Origin: Nematostella vectensis
Taxonomy: Eukaryota; Cnidaria; Anthozoa; Actiniaria; Edwardsiidae
Assembly (NCBI RefSeq): GCF_932526225.1
Contig: NC_064039.1
Span: forward strand, 64,001 to 124,000
Length of the DNA stretch: 60,000 nt
Reading direction: 5' to 3'
The notes below the pieces were generated by a model. The model did not search any database. It was not told the origin of the DNA and was given only the letters and a program-made list of their open reading frames with translations. The stretch's first letter is position 1. Every line of letters begins with the position of its first letter. The translations under genes were made by a program, and so were the position numbers. Shown here piece by piece: positions 24,928-36,674 of this stretch.

Positions 24928-25991
24928 TCAAGGTATCCGAGTGCTTCCCGAGTGCCCCCCGAGTGCCTCACTAAGCGAGTCCTGACCTGAGCTCCCAAAG
25001 CTCTCGGATGCAGTCTCGTAATCTGACGTGTCCTGGTTCTCGCAGATTCCGAAATGTAAATCACGTGTTCCAACATCTTCTAATATGACGTAATTCCCAT
25101 CGGGATCATTCGTCATCCACGAGTTTCGTCCGTAGGGTAACAAAGGTCCCCCACAGTAAGGCGCTAAGCTACCGACGTTCTCAACTTTGAACTGGAGCTT
25201 ATATCCACTGGAGGGTCTAGGGGATACCTGTGGTAGACACTTTAAAGATATTTGAATGTCAAGCCCTTTTTGAGTGTAAATTGGGAAATAACAAAAACCC
25301 GGTGAATTTCCGCGAGGCGTGACACCAGTTAACAGTTCGTAGAAATATTTCATTTGATTGAAGTTCTTAACAACGATGTGAAAACGCAAGTGCTCATTCC
25401 CATAATGCACTGGGGAGATCGCCCAGAGTGGAAGTTCGGGGAACGCCTGATAGAAATCTTGTCGAGCCGTCACTCGGGGTCTAACATCCAGCGGAAGCTC
25501 AATACGATGATGGAATCGCCATGGCTCGGCGCCCAGATTCTTCTGCATAGATAGAGCCGACAGACGCCCGAATGTCTCCCTAAGGAAAAGTACAACACTG
25601 AGGCTTGTACACACGAAGTTGTCAGAGGAGCTCGGGAGATTGTCGCCCCAGACTGTCAGTGGATATTCTACGTCTTCACTCTCCTCGATACAAATAAACT
25701 GGAAGGTTGGGTCAATTCCTTCTAGGAGTGGTCTATACAAGTTCTTTAAAAATCCACCTTCGCCTTTTTTAGTTCGTATTTGTAAAGTGCACTGATATGG
25801 ATCTGGAATATGATTGGTTGATGCGTTACGAAGATACGATTTTAAGTTGGCTGTGTTGCTGATATTTTTCACCGTCGTAAGGTCGTCATTACTGTTTGCA
25901 GTGCATTCGGAATCGCATCTCTTAAAGAAGTCCATGATGACCATGATCGGGCTTACGTCGGTCTTTCGTTCAAAGGCAGTAAATGAAACAC
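24928..25991 (-). CDS. FAM124-family protein, terminal coding exon
   Basis: The minus-strand frame encodes nearly all of a FAM124-type domain. DPYQCTLQI opens the domain, SVVLFLRETFG and PWRFHHRIELP follow, and LPLWAISPVHYGNEHLRFHI with MKYFYELLTG and DIQISLKCLP matches the signature centre of FAM124A/B. An acidic tail (SDYETASESFGSSGQDSLSE) ends the protein. The molecular function of FAM124 proteins is not established. A 3' splice site (TTTTAG, with AG at 25993-25992) precedes the exon, so at least one upstream exon exists beyond 26000, coding or 5' UTR. If translation starts inside this exon, the Met at 25944 (338 residues) or 25935 is available. The domain starts about 50 residues later. 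Family recognition is from memory of conserved blocks. Confidence 0.8.
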
Positions 25992-26001
25992 CTAAAATCA
26001 A

Positions 26002-26774
26002 AATAAGAAATAAAACAAAATATGTTAGATTATTTTTTTTCCTAAAGGAGCCACGACCCGTGTCGTGGATACAGCTGATTTCTGCCTGACAACTTTACGT
26101 ACACAGTAGAAAAGCGCGAGACCTGGTAAACCCTCACTTGCCAACAATAACTGGAACTTTGTTCAAACCTACATTACGAGCTAGTACATTGTCCTCCCAA
26201 ACGAGGACACGATGCTTGTAAACGGGTTCGTACGCATCATTGACCTCTCTACAAGCCTTTCACTAGATCCTTTATGTAAGCACCCATGTACGCGTCCATC
26301 ATGAGCCTTGATTTATCTATTAGTAATCCGTCTTTTGTTCTCGTCTTGCTCATTAGCCGGTCTTTGCCTCGCTGTGGGTTACATTGAGCAGTCAAACGTA
26401 TCGGTGAAAACACACTTTGGAACCTACGAACCAGAGATTTTGCTTTGAACTCAGTGTTTGGTTTGTTCAACTTTATCCGCTGGTCTTAAAAATTCTTGAT
26501 TAAATGTACTTTAGAGCTAATAAGATAATAAGGACATCAATTGGACCGCCCCCTTGAAAACGCTTAGATATTGAAATGCATGACAACAACCAAGTAGAAA
26601 AGAATAGACCAAATGTTTGGATAACTATGCAAATACTTCTTTTATATATAAGGTGATATTTTCTCCGTAACTATTTTTAGATCGGTACACAAGGCACCCT
26701 GTGTCTCACTAGCTCATATAAATCGAAGTAATTTGTTGATGCCGCAGGGCCACCATCAGCAGGGCCACTGCATT
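26002..26774. other. Presumed FAM124-like 5' intron or flank
   Basis: The minus-strand continuation upstream of the FAM124-like exon. Any first exon should lie here or further right, but no coding segment is recognisable. The 26249-26470 minus ORF has no familiar features. Confidence 0.35.
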
Positions 26775-26960
26775 GAAAATAAACTCCACCCCGATACCCT
26801 GACTTGGGCGAGGAACCTCGTGAAAATAAACTCCACCCCGATACCCTGCTTGGGCGAGGAACCTCGTGAAAACAAACTCCATCCCGATACCCGGATTTGG
26901 GCGAGGAACCTCGTGAAAACAAACTCCACCCCGATACCCTGACTTGGGCAAGGAACCTCG
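26775..26960. repeat. 47-bp minisatellite, four copies
   Basis: Four tandem copies of a 46-47-bp unit containing AAACTCCACCCCGATACCC and TTGGGCGAGGAACCTCGTG. Copies differ at a few bases and copy 2 is one base short. The flanks are unique. Confidence 0.95.
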
Positions 26961-29255
26961 ACATCTGGCTTGAGACGCGATGTCTTTGTTATCAAGCTTA
27001 CGAGGCTTATACTATTTATATGCAAAGTCGAGTACATTTAAATAATAAGCCAATGAATTGCTTTACATATACGAGATTGATTGGGCATATATGAGATGTG
27101 TTTTTCTTTGATTGTTTTTAGGGTGTCTAATATACTTATATATTTACTTGTCATAATTCGAAGTGATCTTTGTCATCTCTTGTCGATCAAGACAGGTGTT
27201 TCAGCCATCGCTATTTTTTTGTTATGAATCAGAAATGAATTCACTCAAAGCGATAGGGCAGAGGAGCTAACAAAAATCAGTGAGGTTGAGTGTTTATATG
27301 GCTTGTGTGAAGATCCGAAATCGTACAAATATTATGCAATAATTGTTATGGCCTCGAAGTGCTTATCAGAATATAATTTTTGCAAAAGAGGAAGCTCGAG
27401 CTCCGCTATCTAGTATCCTGAAAAGGTTGTCAGTAAAAATCACTCACTTCGTATCGAGCCTAAATTTACTTAAATATAAGAGCATCTCATGGATGTAAAG
27501 TCTTAAAACAGCTAACACGTGCAGGCTTGTACCTAAGATGTAAAAGCATAGACAAGAGATATACACAATTCATCACCTACCGAAAACGCGAGCGTTAACT
27601 TGACGCAGGTTGGAAGAAAAGATTTGATTCCTTCAGGTTTTGAAGGATTTTTGCTTCTTGCAACTTGTAATGTATAAGGCTTTGTGAATATTGAATAAAT
27701 TTGATTGAAAACTTAACTTTAGAATTATCGATGTTGGGACTGTTTTAGGTTCTCTTATAACTGCTCTCAAACCTATTGGCGATTCTAAGTTTTGAGTATA
27801 CGTACTCCACGCTGGTATTGTGGATCAAACGCTGTTGCGACACAAAATCAATTATTCATACATACAAAATTGTAAGAGGCAGCGATCATATATTATAAGG
27901 CACCGTGCATTTAATTGCCAGCGTCACTTTAGACTAGCCAATCAGGAGAGTTCTTCTGTCGCCAGAAATTCGCTTTTATCCTGTTAGTCCTGAGTATGTA
28001 ATAAATTGAAGAATTCGGTCTTTTAAAACCAAGTTCTAGCTAAACATCAACCACAAACTGATGTTTTCTTTTTCTTTTACTGTTTATTTTATTTAAAAAA
28101 ATGTTTAAGAAAAATGCCAAAAGTTGTGAGGCGTTCAATAAAAGGCGTGAGGCGCCTTTGATTTTTTTTGCCAAGAAAATATTAACTGTATTTCAACCCT
28201 CAGCAACTTATGTTATAATGTTATAGTTGATACTTTTTTGCATTGTATGATTAATGGCTAATATTGAGAGACGTTATAATTACCGATTTTTTTATTCATT
28301 AATGCATTTTGCAAGTTCTAGAACTGAATTCGATTTTACTCGGAGGTACGTGTTATCGGGAGTCTGCTCACTTTACGTCACTTCACGTCCTTTAACTTCT
28401 AGTTACTTCTCTTCACTTAACTTTTACATCACTTCTGTTCTCGTTACTTCGCTTCTCTTACACTTCGCTTACGCAAAACAGAAATCTGTATTTGTAGTTC
28501 TTTAGTTAACGCCATTGTCGGTAAGACTGCTTTATTAACAACATTTCAAACTAATGGATACTTGATTAAATTTGAACGAATTAAAGATAGAGGACTGCGT
28601 GAGCCTCAGTATTTAAAGAAAACCCTTTCAATGCCTTTTATTATTACATTGTAAATAGGAAAATGAGAACATTCATTCAATAGATAATAAGCTTTTTTTT
28701 CAAATGGAAATAAATAACAAGTATCTCCTTTGTGTTGTCAAAACTAGATTCTTAATACTATATAAGGGTGACCTGAGGAAGGCTGTTGTAAACAGCAGAA
28801 ATATAGGTGCAGTAGATCTAAACGTAGCATTTTCTCTTGTTAATAGTTATGTTATCAAATGTGATATATTCCATTATCCTTTTTAACCGTCATCGACCGT
28901 GCTCCTAAATTTGCTATGGCAACAACGCTTTAACAAAAATATTCACTACATTTCAGGGCTTTTGTCTTTTCTAAGGCTTTTGCTTCTTCGCTTAACCGTG
29001 CCTGCGACCCGCCAGATGTTTCTTTGTATTGATGTCTGAATGGAGGCTTTATAGGGGATTTAGGGAAATAAAATAATCAACACGGGGCTGTTTGTATAAA
29101 TGTTGCCAACCAGCCTATCCCAGAAGGTCCAGCCGGGCGCACAGGTAGAGTCTCGTCCTCTTACGGTAAGAACTATTGGGTGCGTCATAATGACATCCCT
29201 CGCATTGCTGTATTTTGGTTTAACGAAGGCCCTACGCTCGCCTTGGTCCTCAGTC
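26961..29255. other. Intergenic DNA, no gene seen
   Basis: AT-rich unique sequence. Around 28370-28475 there is a loose low-complexity run of ACTTC/CACTT words that is not a clean tandem array. Short ORFs at 28254 and 28704 lack protein-like character. Confidence 0.45.
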
Positions 29256-29263
29256 TATTTAAG
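29256..29263 (+). promoter_or_regulatory. Possible TATA-like element of the secreted-protein gene
   Basis: TATTTAAG lies 74 bp before the ATG at 29330, which would put a transcription start near 29285-29290 and leave a 5' UTR of about 40 nt. It is only a motif match. Confidence 0.25.
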
Positions 29264-29329
29264 ACACTATTAAAACACGTCCAATTTTGTTTTCATTTTG
29301 CTGTAATCCTCTCACCTCAGACCTCTGCC

Positions 29330-29761
29330 ATGAAGCTCTTAATTGGGTGCCTGGGTCTCGTGGTTCTACTCGGAGCAGTAACCGCGCAGGAAGACATTGC
29401 AAGCGAGTTGAAGAAGATGAAGACCACATTGGCGGCCATGACAAGACAGATGATGCTGCAGCAATTATTCGTCGAGGAGAGAATCCGCTCCGACGCCAAC
29501 TCTGGCGTCAAGAGAATTCGCCACAACCGAGAGGGCACTCGAAATTACTACGCCAAAACCCATACCGGGGCCACGAGCGTTCTTGCTATCCACGACCACT
29601 CTAATAATGACCGCACGGTCGGGATGGGTGAGTTCGTGGGGGTGTTGAATGGGGTGGAGTTCCGCACAAGGCATAATGACTACCGTCTGTACATGCCGCA
29701 CCGCACAAGTGCAGAGTACCACGACGTGGAGAATATACCATTCCCTGATGTACCGCCTGAG
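29330..29761 (+). CDS. Unknown secreted protein, exon 1 of 7 (signal peptide)
   Basis: Encodes residues 1-144. The ATG at 29330 opens a classical signal peptide (MKLLIGCLGLVVLLGAVTA, with cleavage expected after the A-V-T-A stretch). A short amphipathic helix follows (ELKKMKTTLAAMTRQMML), then a basic, His-rich region (IHDHSNNDRTVGMGEF, RLYMPHRT). The exon ends GCCTGAG with donor GTAAGG at 29762, phase 0. I do not recognise the family. The spliced gene gives 686 residues with six cysteines in the mature part (two each in exons 2, 4 and 7) and at least four N-glycosylation sequons, fitting an extracellular or matrix protein. The seven-exon model is supported by phase consistency at every junction; no transcript was seen. 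Confidence 0.75.
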
Positions 29762-29763
29762 GT

Positions 29764-30098
29764 AAGGCCTCGTACACCCACTGAACAACATAAAAATACC
29801 ACGCCCCAAACGAAGGCCTCGTACACCCACTGAACAACATAAAAATATCACGCCGTACCGCCAAACGAAGACCTCGTACACCCACAGAACAAAATAAAAA
29901 TACCACGCCGTACCGCCAAACGAAGGCCTCGTACACCCACTGAACAACATAAAAATACCACGCCGTACCGCCAAACGTAGGCCTCGTACACCCACAGAAC
30001 AAAATAAAAATACCACGCCGTACCGCCAAACGAAGGCCTCGTACACCCACTGAACAACATAAAAATACCACGCCGTACCGCCAAACGAAGGCCTCGTA
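29764..30098. repeat. 55-bp minisatellite starting at the exon 1 donor
   Basis: Six and a half copies of a 55-bp unit (AAGGCCTCGTACACCCA, then AACAACATAAAAATACCACG, then CCGTACCGCCAAACG). Two subtypes alternate, one with CACTGAACAACAT and one with CACAGAACAAAAT. Copy 1 begins within the donor GTAAGGCCTCG of exon 1. The unit word GTACCGCC also occurs as the last exon bases before the junction, so the array appears to have grown from the exon/intron boundary, with the donor itself changed to AAACGAAGG or AAACGTAGG in later copies. Confidence 0.93.
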
Positions 30099-30607
30099 CA
30101 TACTATAGATATCATGACCCTACACTAGAGACTTGCTAATATTCTTAGCCATTCCTTTTATTTTATTTTTTTTTTTTGGTGAGGCTGATGCCTTTTTTTC
30201 CATATTTCTTATAAAATGCAAACCCTCCGATAAACCAAGTCGATAAACCACATGCATCCGTAGATAAATAGCCACATGCTATCTCATTCATTTGGATATA
30301 AACCTATTTCAATTAATTTTAACAATAGGAAAATGGAACAGAGTTTGACTAACAATGTTGTTTCTTGTGTTAAGTGTGCATTCACTACATGGGCCTCACT
30401 GGTAGCCCAGATAGCCTCACTGAATGCAATAAACAGATACAAGGCTTGTATTTTCTAACTAGTAGTGTAAGGCATTTGTCATTTTCCATGTTTTTATAGT
30501 CAACATTAAAATAGGTGTATACGATTCCGTAAAGGGGTAAAGTGTGGAGGGTTGAGACTTGGGATTTGAATCAGATATCTCATTCGTGATCATCTTGGCC
30601 TCTTTAG
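30099..30607 (+). other. Intron 1 remainder of the secreted-protein gene
   Basis: Unique AT-rich intron sequence up to the acceptor TGGCCTCTTTAG at 30607. No other feature is seen. Confidence 0.6.
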
Positions 30608-31162
30608 GTGACCCAGAAGAAGACTGTCTCCGAAGAGATAGCCGAGATGCGCGAATGGTTCAAGGCGTTTAAGACGCAAAATCACACCGTGCGAGATTAC
30701 CGGAAGTACTTCAAGCCAGTCTTGTGCTACCTGGAGGGCTGGTGGGCCAACGCGACTTCTGACCACATCGACGAAGGCTTTGAAAGCGACCGGCACTTTA
30801 TCGACGCCACAAGCTGGTTTGACTTGCAGCAAAAGATCCGCTTTACTTCCTACTCAGGACGCAAAGACAACCTCGAAAACTACTCGTTTTTACCCACGTC
30901 CATTTTCAATGTAGACAACGATGGTTACCCCCAATTTGCGCAGTGGAATTACAGAATTCTGTGCAATCCAGTCGGACGCGACATCCCCTTGAATCGCTTC
31001 CGAATGGTTGACGAGATCGGCCCGAGGATGGCCCGGAAGCGCACTTTTGACGAGCAAGTTGCGACTAGGGCTGCCCGATTCCAGCTGAATCCAATGGACA
31101 CGGATAAGTTTGTAGATAGATCAACCAATAGATGGGCTCTCTTGGACGAGCTTATGAGTGAG
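30608..31162 (+). CDS. Unknown secreted protein, exon 2 of 7
   Basis: Encodes residues 145-329, phase 0 at both ends. It is the largest exon, rich in Trp, Tyr and Phe (VLCYLEGWWANATS, FIDATSWFDLQQKIRF, YPQFAQWNYRILCNP), which suggests a folded globular domain. It has two cysteines and the sequons NHT, NAT and NYS. The acceptor is CTCTTTAG at 30607 and the donor GAG/GTAATA at 31163. The donor's downstream bases come from an inserted mobile element (see 31167-32432). Confidence 0.8.
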
Positions 31163-31166
31163 GTAA

Positions 31167-32432
31167 TAGTCCGTGGGCCAGAAAGTGACCCCCCCCCCCC
31201 CCCCCCCTCGGAGATCTTGGGAGACATATACCTTCTGAAAGCCCTTTCCCAAGTGATACAAAAAAATATATGTTTACGCTTCGAAAAGCTCTGGGTGTGG
31301 CCGTACGGCATGGTTGTTTATTCCAGTTAAAAACCACAGGGTACCCACGTCGTAATTTGTCGAAAATAACCGTTTAACTGAACTAAGATTTGGAAAAAGT
31401 AAACTAAACACTACATTCTTGAATCTAAAGGTCCATTTCATTTAATGTAGTGAAAAATCTGCTAAAAAAAACTGGAAAGTTTTTTGGGGTACCACAGGGG
31501 ACCAAAACTCTCAACTTTGGAAAATGATTAAAGCGGCTTTGGAATTTGAAAGAAACACATGAAATATTGTATTTATATTTTTCGATCCATTTTATTTCAA
31601 GTAGTTAAAATTATTGACGTGGGAAATATCACCATTGAGCTGCATTGCATTCCAAGAAAGGCACAACAGAGCAATGCTTTTATTACTGTATCCTTTTTAA
31701 ACACTGGCACTGTGGGTGGTAGTTATGAGAAAGTGCTGTCAAGTATGTTCTTTTGTGTCCTCTAGATTTGGATTTCGAGAAGGTAGTAAACGATTGGATC
31801 ACTGTTTAATGTCCCGAAAAAAGGAATATCATAACTGCGTTAGATACCAGGATCCTTTAAGCTTTAGGCCTTTTCCCAAAAATTTTTGCTGGTTTATGTT
31901 TTCTCGTGGTTCATTTTAGTTTTTATTTTCAAAATTTACTTCTTTCAAATAATACAAGCCCTTACTTGATAGCTAGCTTGGCATCAAACGAATATAGTTC
32001 GTAGATATCAGTTTTAGACAGGAAATAAATCGCCTGCAAAAATCCGTCTCTGAGGTTGTAGCTTGTAACATGTTGTTGTAACATGGCTTTCATAATTTTC
32101 TCACTCTGAGTTCCAAATTAAAGACCAAATTTTAAAGTGTGGGTACCCCGTGGTACCCCAAAAAACTTCCTAGGCTCTTGTTTTGCAGATTTTTCTCTAA
32201 ATTAAATAAAATGGTTCTTTAGATGCAAGAATATAATGTTTTGTTTACTTTTTCTAAATCTTATTTCAGTTAAACAACTTTTTTCGAAAAAAATCGACGT
32301 GGGCACCCTGTGGTGAAAACATATATATTTTTTTTTAAATCACTATGCAAAGGGACTTTTAGATGATATATGTCTTCCAAAATCTCCAAGGGGGTTGGGG
32401 GGGGAGGGTTTCACTTTCTGGCCCACGGACTA
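31167..32432. mobile_element. Non-autonomous TIR element inserted at the exon 2 donor
   Basis: The ends are inverted complements: TAGTCCGTGGGCCAGAAAGT on the left, and ACTTTCTGGCCCACGGACTA on the right. Similarity continues through arms of about 300-340 bp (left 31167-31503, right 32139-32432), including GGTACCCACGTCG against CGACGTGGGCACC and TTTTTTGGGGTACCAC against GTGGTACCCCAAAAAA. The left arm has about 50 extra bases near 31277-31329. TAA flanks both ends (31164-31166 and 32433-32435), the target duplication expected of PIF/Harbinger-like elements. No transposase is visible in the 635-bp centre. A run of about 18 C follows the left terminus. Confidence 0.82.
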
Positions 32433-32488
32433 TAAAGAGCGTTCCATGATCCATGCGATTCGTGGAAGAAATGTACTTAGAATGACTT

Positions 32489-35400
32489 AGTGGTGATGTC
32501 CAACACTTTCTTGTAGTGGTGATGTCCAACACTTTCTTGTAGTGGTGATGTCCAACACTTTCTTGTAGTGGTGATGTCCAACACTTTCTTGTAGTGGTGA
32601 TGTCCAACACTTTCTTGTAGTGGTAATGTCCAACACTTTCTTGTAGTGGTGATGTCCAACACTTTCTTGTAGTGGTAATGTCCAACACTTTCTTGTAGTG
32701 GTGATGTCCAACACTTACTGTAGTGGTGATGTCCAACACTTTCTTGTAGTGGTGATGTCCAACACTTTCCTGTAGTGGTGATGTCCAACACTTTCTTGTA
32801 GTGGTGATGTCCAACACTTTCTTGTAGTGGTAATGTCCAACACTTTCTTGTAGTGGTGATGTCCAACACTTTCTTGTAGTGGTGATGTCCAACACTTTCT
32901 TGTAGTGGTGATGTCCAACACTTACTGTAGTGGTGATGTCCAACACTTACTGTAGTGGTGATGTCCAACACTTTCTTGTAGTGGTGATGTCCAACACTTA
33001 CTGTAGTGGTGATGTCCAACACTTACTGTAGTGGTGATGTCCAACACTTTCCTGTAGTGGTGATGTCCAACACTTTCTTGTAGTGGTGATGTCCAACACT
33101 TTCCTGTAGTGGTGATGTCCAACACTTTCTTGTAGTGGTGATGTCCAACACTTTCTTGTAGTGGTGATGTCCAACACTTTCTTGTAGTGGTGATGTCCAA
33201 CACTTTCTTGTAGTGGTGATGTCCAACACTTACTGTAGTGGTGATGTCCAACACTTACTGTAGTGGTGATGTCCAACACTTTCTTGTAGTGGTGATGTCC
33301 AACACTTACTGTAGTGGTGATGTCCAACACTTTCTTGTAGTGGTGATGTCCAACACTTTCTTGTAGTGGTGATGTCCAACACTTTCTTGTAGTGGTGATG
33401 TCCAACACTTTCTTGTAGTGGTGATGTCCAACACTTACTGTAGTGGTGATGTCCAACACTTTCTTGTAGTGGTGATGTCCAACACTTTCTTGTAGTGGTG
33501 ATGTCCAACACTTACTGTAGTGGTGATGTCCAACACTTACTGTAGTGGTGATGTCCAACACTTTCTTGTAGTGGTGATGTCCAACACTTTCTTGTAGTGG
33601 TGATGTCCAACACTTTCTTGTAGTGGTGATGTCCAACACTTTCTTGTAGTGGTGATGTCCAACACTTTCTTGTAGTGGTGATGTCCAACACTTACTGTAG
33701 TGGTGATGTCCAACACTTACTGTAGTGGTGATGTCCAACACTTACTGGTAGTGGTGATGTCCAACACTTTCTTGTAGTGGTGATGTCCAACACTTTCTTG
33801 TAGTGGTGATGTCCAACACTTTCTTGTAGTGGTGATGTCCAACACTTACTGTAGTGGTGATGTCCAACACTTACTGTAGTGGTGATGTCCAACACTTACT
33901 GTAGTGGTGATGTCCAACACTTTCCTGTAGTGGTAATGTCCAACACTTTCTTGTAGTGGTGATGTCCAACACTTGCTGGTAGTGGTGATGTCCAACACTT
34001 TCTTGTAGTGGTGATGTCCAACACTTACTGGTAGTGGTGATGTCCAACACTTACTGTAGTGGTAATGTCCAACACTTACTGGTAGTGGTGATGTCCAACA
34101 CTTTCTTGTAGTGGTGATGTCCAACACTTACTGTAGTGGTGATGTCCAACACTTACTGTAGTGGTGATGTCCAACACTTTCCTGTAGTGGTGATGTCCAA
34201 CACTTTCTTGTAGTGGTGATGTCCAACACTTTCCTGTAGTGGTGATGTCCAACACTTTCTTGTAGTGGTGATGTCCAACACTTTCTTGTAGTGGTGATGT
34301 CCAACACTTTCTTGTAGTGGTGATGTCCAACACTTTCTTGTAGTGGTGATGTCCAACACTTACTGTAGTGGTGATGTCCAACACTTACTGTAGTGGTGAT
34401 GTCCAACACTTACTGGTAGTGGTGATGTCCAACACTTTCTTGTAGTGGTGATGTCCAACACTTTCCTGTAGTGGTGATGTCCAACACTTTCTTGTAGTGG
34501 TGATGTCCAACACTTTCTTGTAGTGGTGATGTCCAACACTTTCTTGTAGTGGTGATGTCCAACACTTTCTTGTAGTGGTGATGTCCAACACTTACTGTAG
34601 TGGTGATGTCCAACACTTTCTTGTAGTGGTGATGTCCAACACTTACTGTAGTGGTGATGTCCAACACTTACTGTAGTGGTGATGTCCAACACTTTCCTGT
34701 AGTGGTGATGTCCAACACTTTCTTGTAGTGGTGATGTCCAACACTTTCCTGTAGTGGTGATGTCCAACACTTTCTTGTAGTGGTGATGTCCAACACTTTC
34801 TTGTAGTGGTGATGTCCAACACTTTCTTGTAGTGGTGATGTCCAACACTTTCTTGTAGTGGTGATGTCCAACACTTACTGTAGTGGTGATGTCCAACACT
34901 TACTGTAGTGGTGATGTCCAACACTTTCTTGTAGTGGTGATGTCCAACACTTACTGTAGTGGTGATGTCCAACACTTTCTTGTAGTGGTGATGTCCAACA
35001 CTTTCTTGTAGTGGTGATGTCCAACACTTTCTTGTAGTGGTGATGTCCAACACTTACTGTAGTGGTGATGTCCAACACTTTCTTGTAGTGGTGATGTCCA
35101 ACACTTTCTTGTAGTGGTGATGTCCAACACTTACTGTAGTGGTGATGTCCAACACTTACTGTAGTGGTGATGTCCAACACTTTCTTGTAGTGGTGATGTC
35201 CAACACTTACTGGTAGTGGTAATGTCCAACACTTACTGGTAGTGGTGATGTCCAACACTTACTGTAGTGGTGATGTCCAACACTTACTGTAGTGGTGATG
35301 TCCAACACTTTCTTGTAGTGGTGATGTCCAACACTTACTGGTAGTGGTAATGTCCAACACTTACTGGTAGTGGTGATGTCCAACACTTACTGTAGTGGTG

Positions 35401-36228
35401 ATGTCCAACACTTTCTTGTAGTGGTGATGTCCAACACTTTCTTGTAGTGGTGATGTCCAACACTTTCTTGTAGTGGTAATGTCCAACACTTTCTTGTAGT
35501 GGTGATGTCCAACACTTACTGGTAGTGGTGATGTCCAACACTTACTGGTAGTGGTGATGTCCAACACTTGCTGGTAGTGGTGATGTCCAACACTTTCTTG
35601 TAGTGGTGATGTCCAACACTTTCTTGTAGTGGTGATGTCCAACACTTTCTTGTAGTGGTGATGTCCAACACTTTCTTGTAGTGGTGATGTCCAACACTTA
35701 CTGTAGTGGTGATGTCCAACACTTACTGTAGTGGTGATGTCCAACACTTACTGGTAGTGGTGATGTCCAACACTTTCTTGTAGTGGTGATGTCCAACACT
35801 TTCTTGTAGTGGTGATGTCCAACACTTTCTTGTAGTGGTGATGTCCAACACTTACTGTAGTGGTGATGTCCAACACTTACTGTAGTGGTGATGTCCAACA
35901 CTTACTGTAGTGGTGATGTCCAACACTTTCCTGTAGTGGTAATGTCCAACACTTTCTTGTAGTGGTGATGTCCAACACTTGCTGGTAGTGGTTATGTCCA
36001 ACACTTTCTTGTAGTGGTGATGTCCAACACTTACTGGTAGTGGTGATGTCCAACACTTACTGTAGTGGTGATGTCCAACACTTTCCTGTAGTGGTAATGT
36101 CCAACACTTTCTTGTAGTGGTGATGTCCAACACTTGCTGGTAGTGGTGATGTCCAACACTTTCTTGTAGTGGTGATGTCCAACACTTTCTTGTAGTGGTG
36201 ATGTCCAACACTTACTGGTAGTGGTGAT
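32489..36228. repeat. 26/25-bp minisatellite in intron 2
   Basis: About 146 copies of TAGTGGTGATGTCCAACACT followed by TTCTTG or TTCCTG (26-bp units), TACTG (25-bp) or TACTGG/TGCTGG (26-bp). The order of these endings repeats over long distances: identical stretches begin at 33023, 34153 and 34668, and another pair is 2006 bp apart (33692 and 35698), so large blocks were duplicated. Flanks share CTTAG(G)ATGACT-like words on both sides (AGAATGACTTAG at the start, TCTTAGGATGACTA at the end). Confidence 0.97.
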
Positions 36229-36461
36229 GTCTTAGGATGACTAAAAAATCATGAAGCTGAAAATTCGTAAATCTGTTGTCAACATATGACCAGCACAATT
36301 CCACTACTAGTGACGCATTCTAGTTATGGTTCCGCAAGATGTTATTCTTAATTGGACACCAGAGTGGTTAATGTGGTCTAACGCATTTGCAGCACCCTCT
36401 TAATCTAGTCCCCTGCCCGTCAGTCCGCTTGCTCACCCAAACCTTGATTCTCACAATGCAG
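36229..36461 (+). other. Intron 2 end before exon 3
   Basis: Unique sequence with a pyrimidine-rich stretch (CACCCAAACCTTGATTCTC) leading to the acceptor ACAATGCAG at 36461. Confidence 0.6.
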
Positions 36462-36674
36462 ATTCCTGGCAAAGACAACTACCAGGGCGACTTGCAAGAT
36501 GAAGCATTCGGTCTCACGGCATACACTCTAAAGCCAGGTTCGAAGAGCAAGCTCAAAGCAGACAGATACCATCGCTGGTTTAAAGTCACCGACAAAGGGG
36601 CGATGGGAGAGTCGGATCGGCATCGAGGCTTCTCTGACGAAAATCTGTTTATGGCTATGACAACACAGCCCAAG
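36462..36674 (+). CDS. Unknown secreted protein, exon 3 of 7
   Basis: Encodes residues 330-400, phase 0 at both ends. It contains FGLTAYTLKPGSKSKLKADR and a His/Arg-rich segment (DRHRGFSDENLFMAM). The acceptor is at 36460-36461. The donor AAG/GTGTGA at 36675 is acceptable but not strong. The frame runs into TGA just past the donor, so failure to splice would truncate the protein. Confidence 0.75.

Noticed and set aside
28254-28505. 83-codon ORF
   Set aside because: It sits in a low-complexity ACTTC-rich stretch, with no homology or splice support.
29465-30115. Minus-strand ORFs over the 55-bp array (216 and 166 codons)
   Set aside because: They are antisense readings of the satellite and of exon 1. 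The plus-strand exon has a signal peptide and correct splice sites.
32359-36211. Many minus-strand ORFs with the LDITTTRKCWTSPLQ pattern
   Set aside because: These are simple readouts of the 26/25-bp array. Mixed unit lengths shift the frame repeatedly and no gene structure is present.
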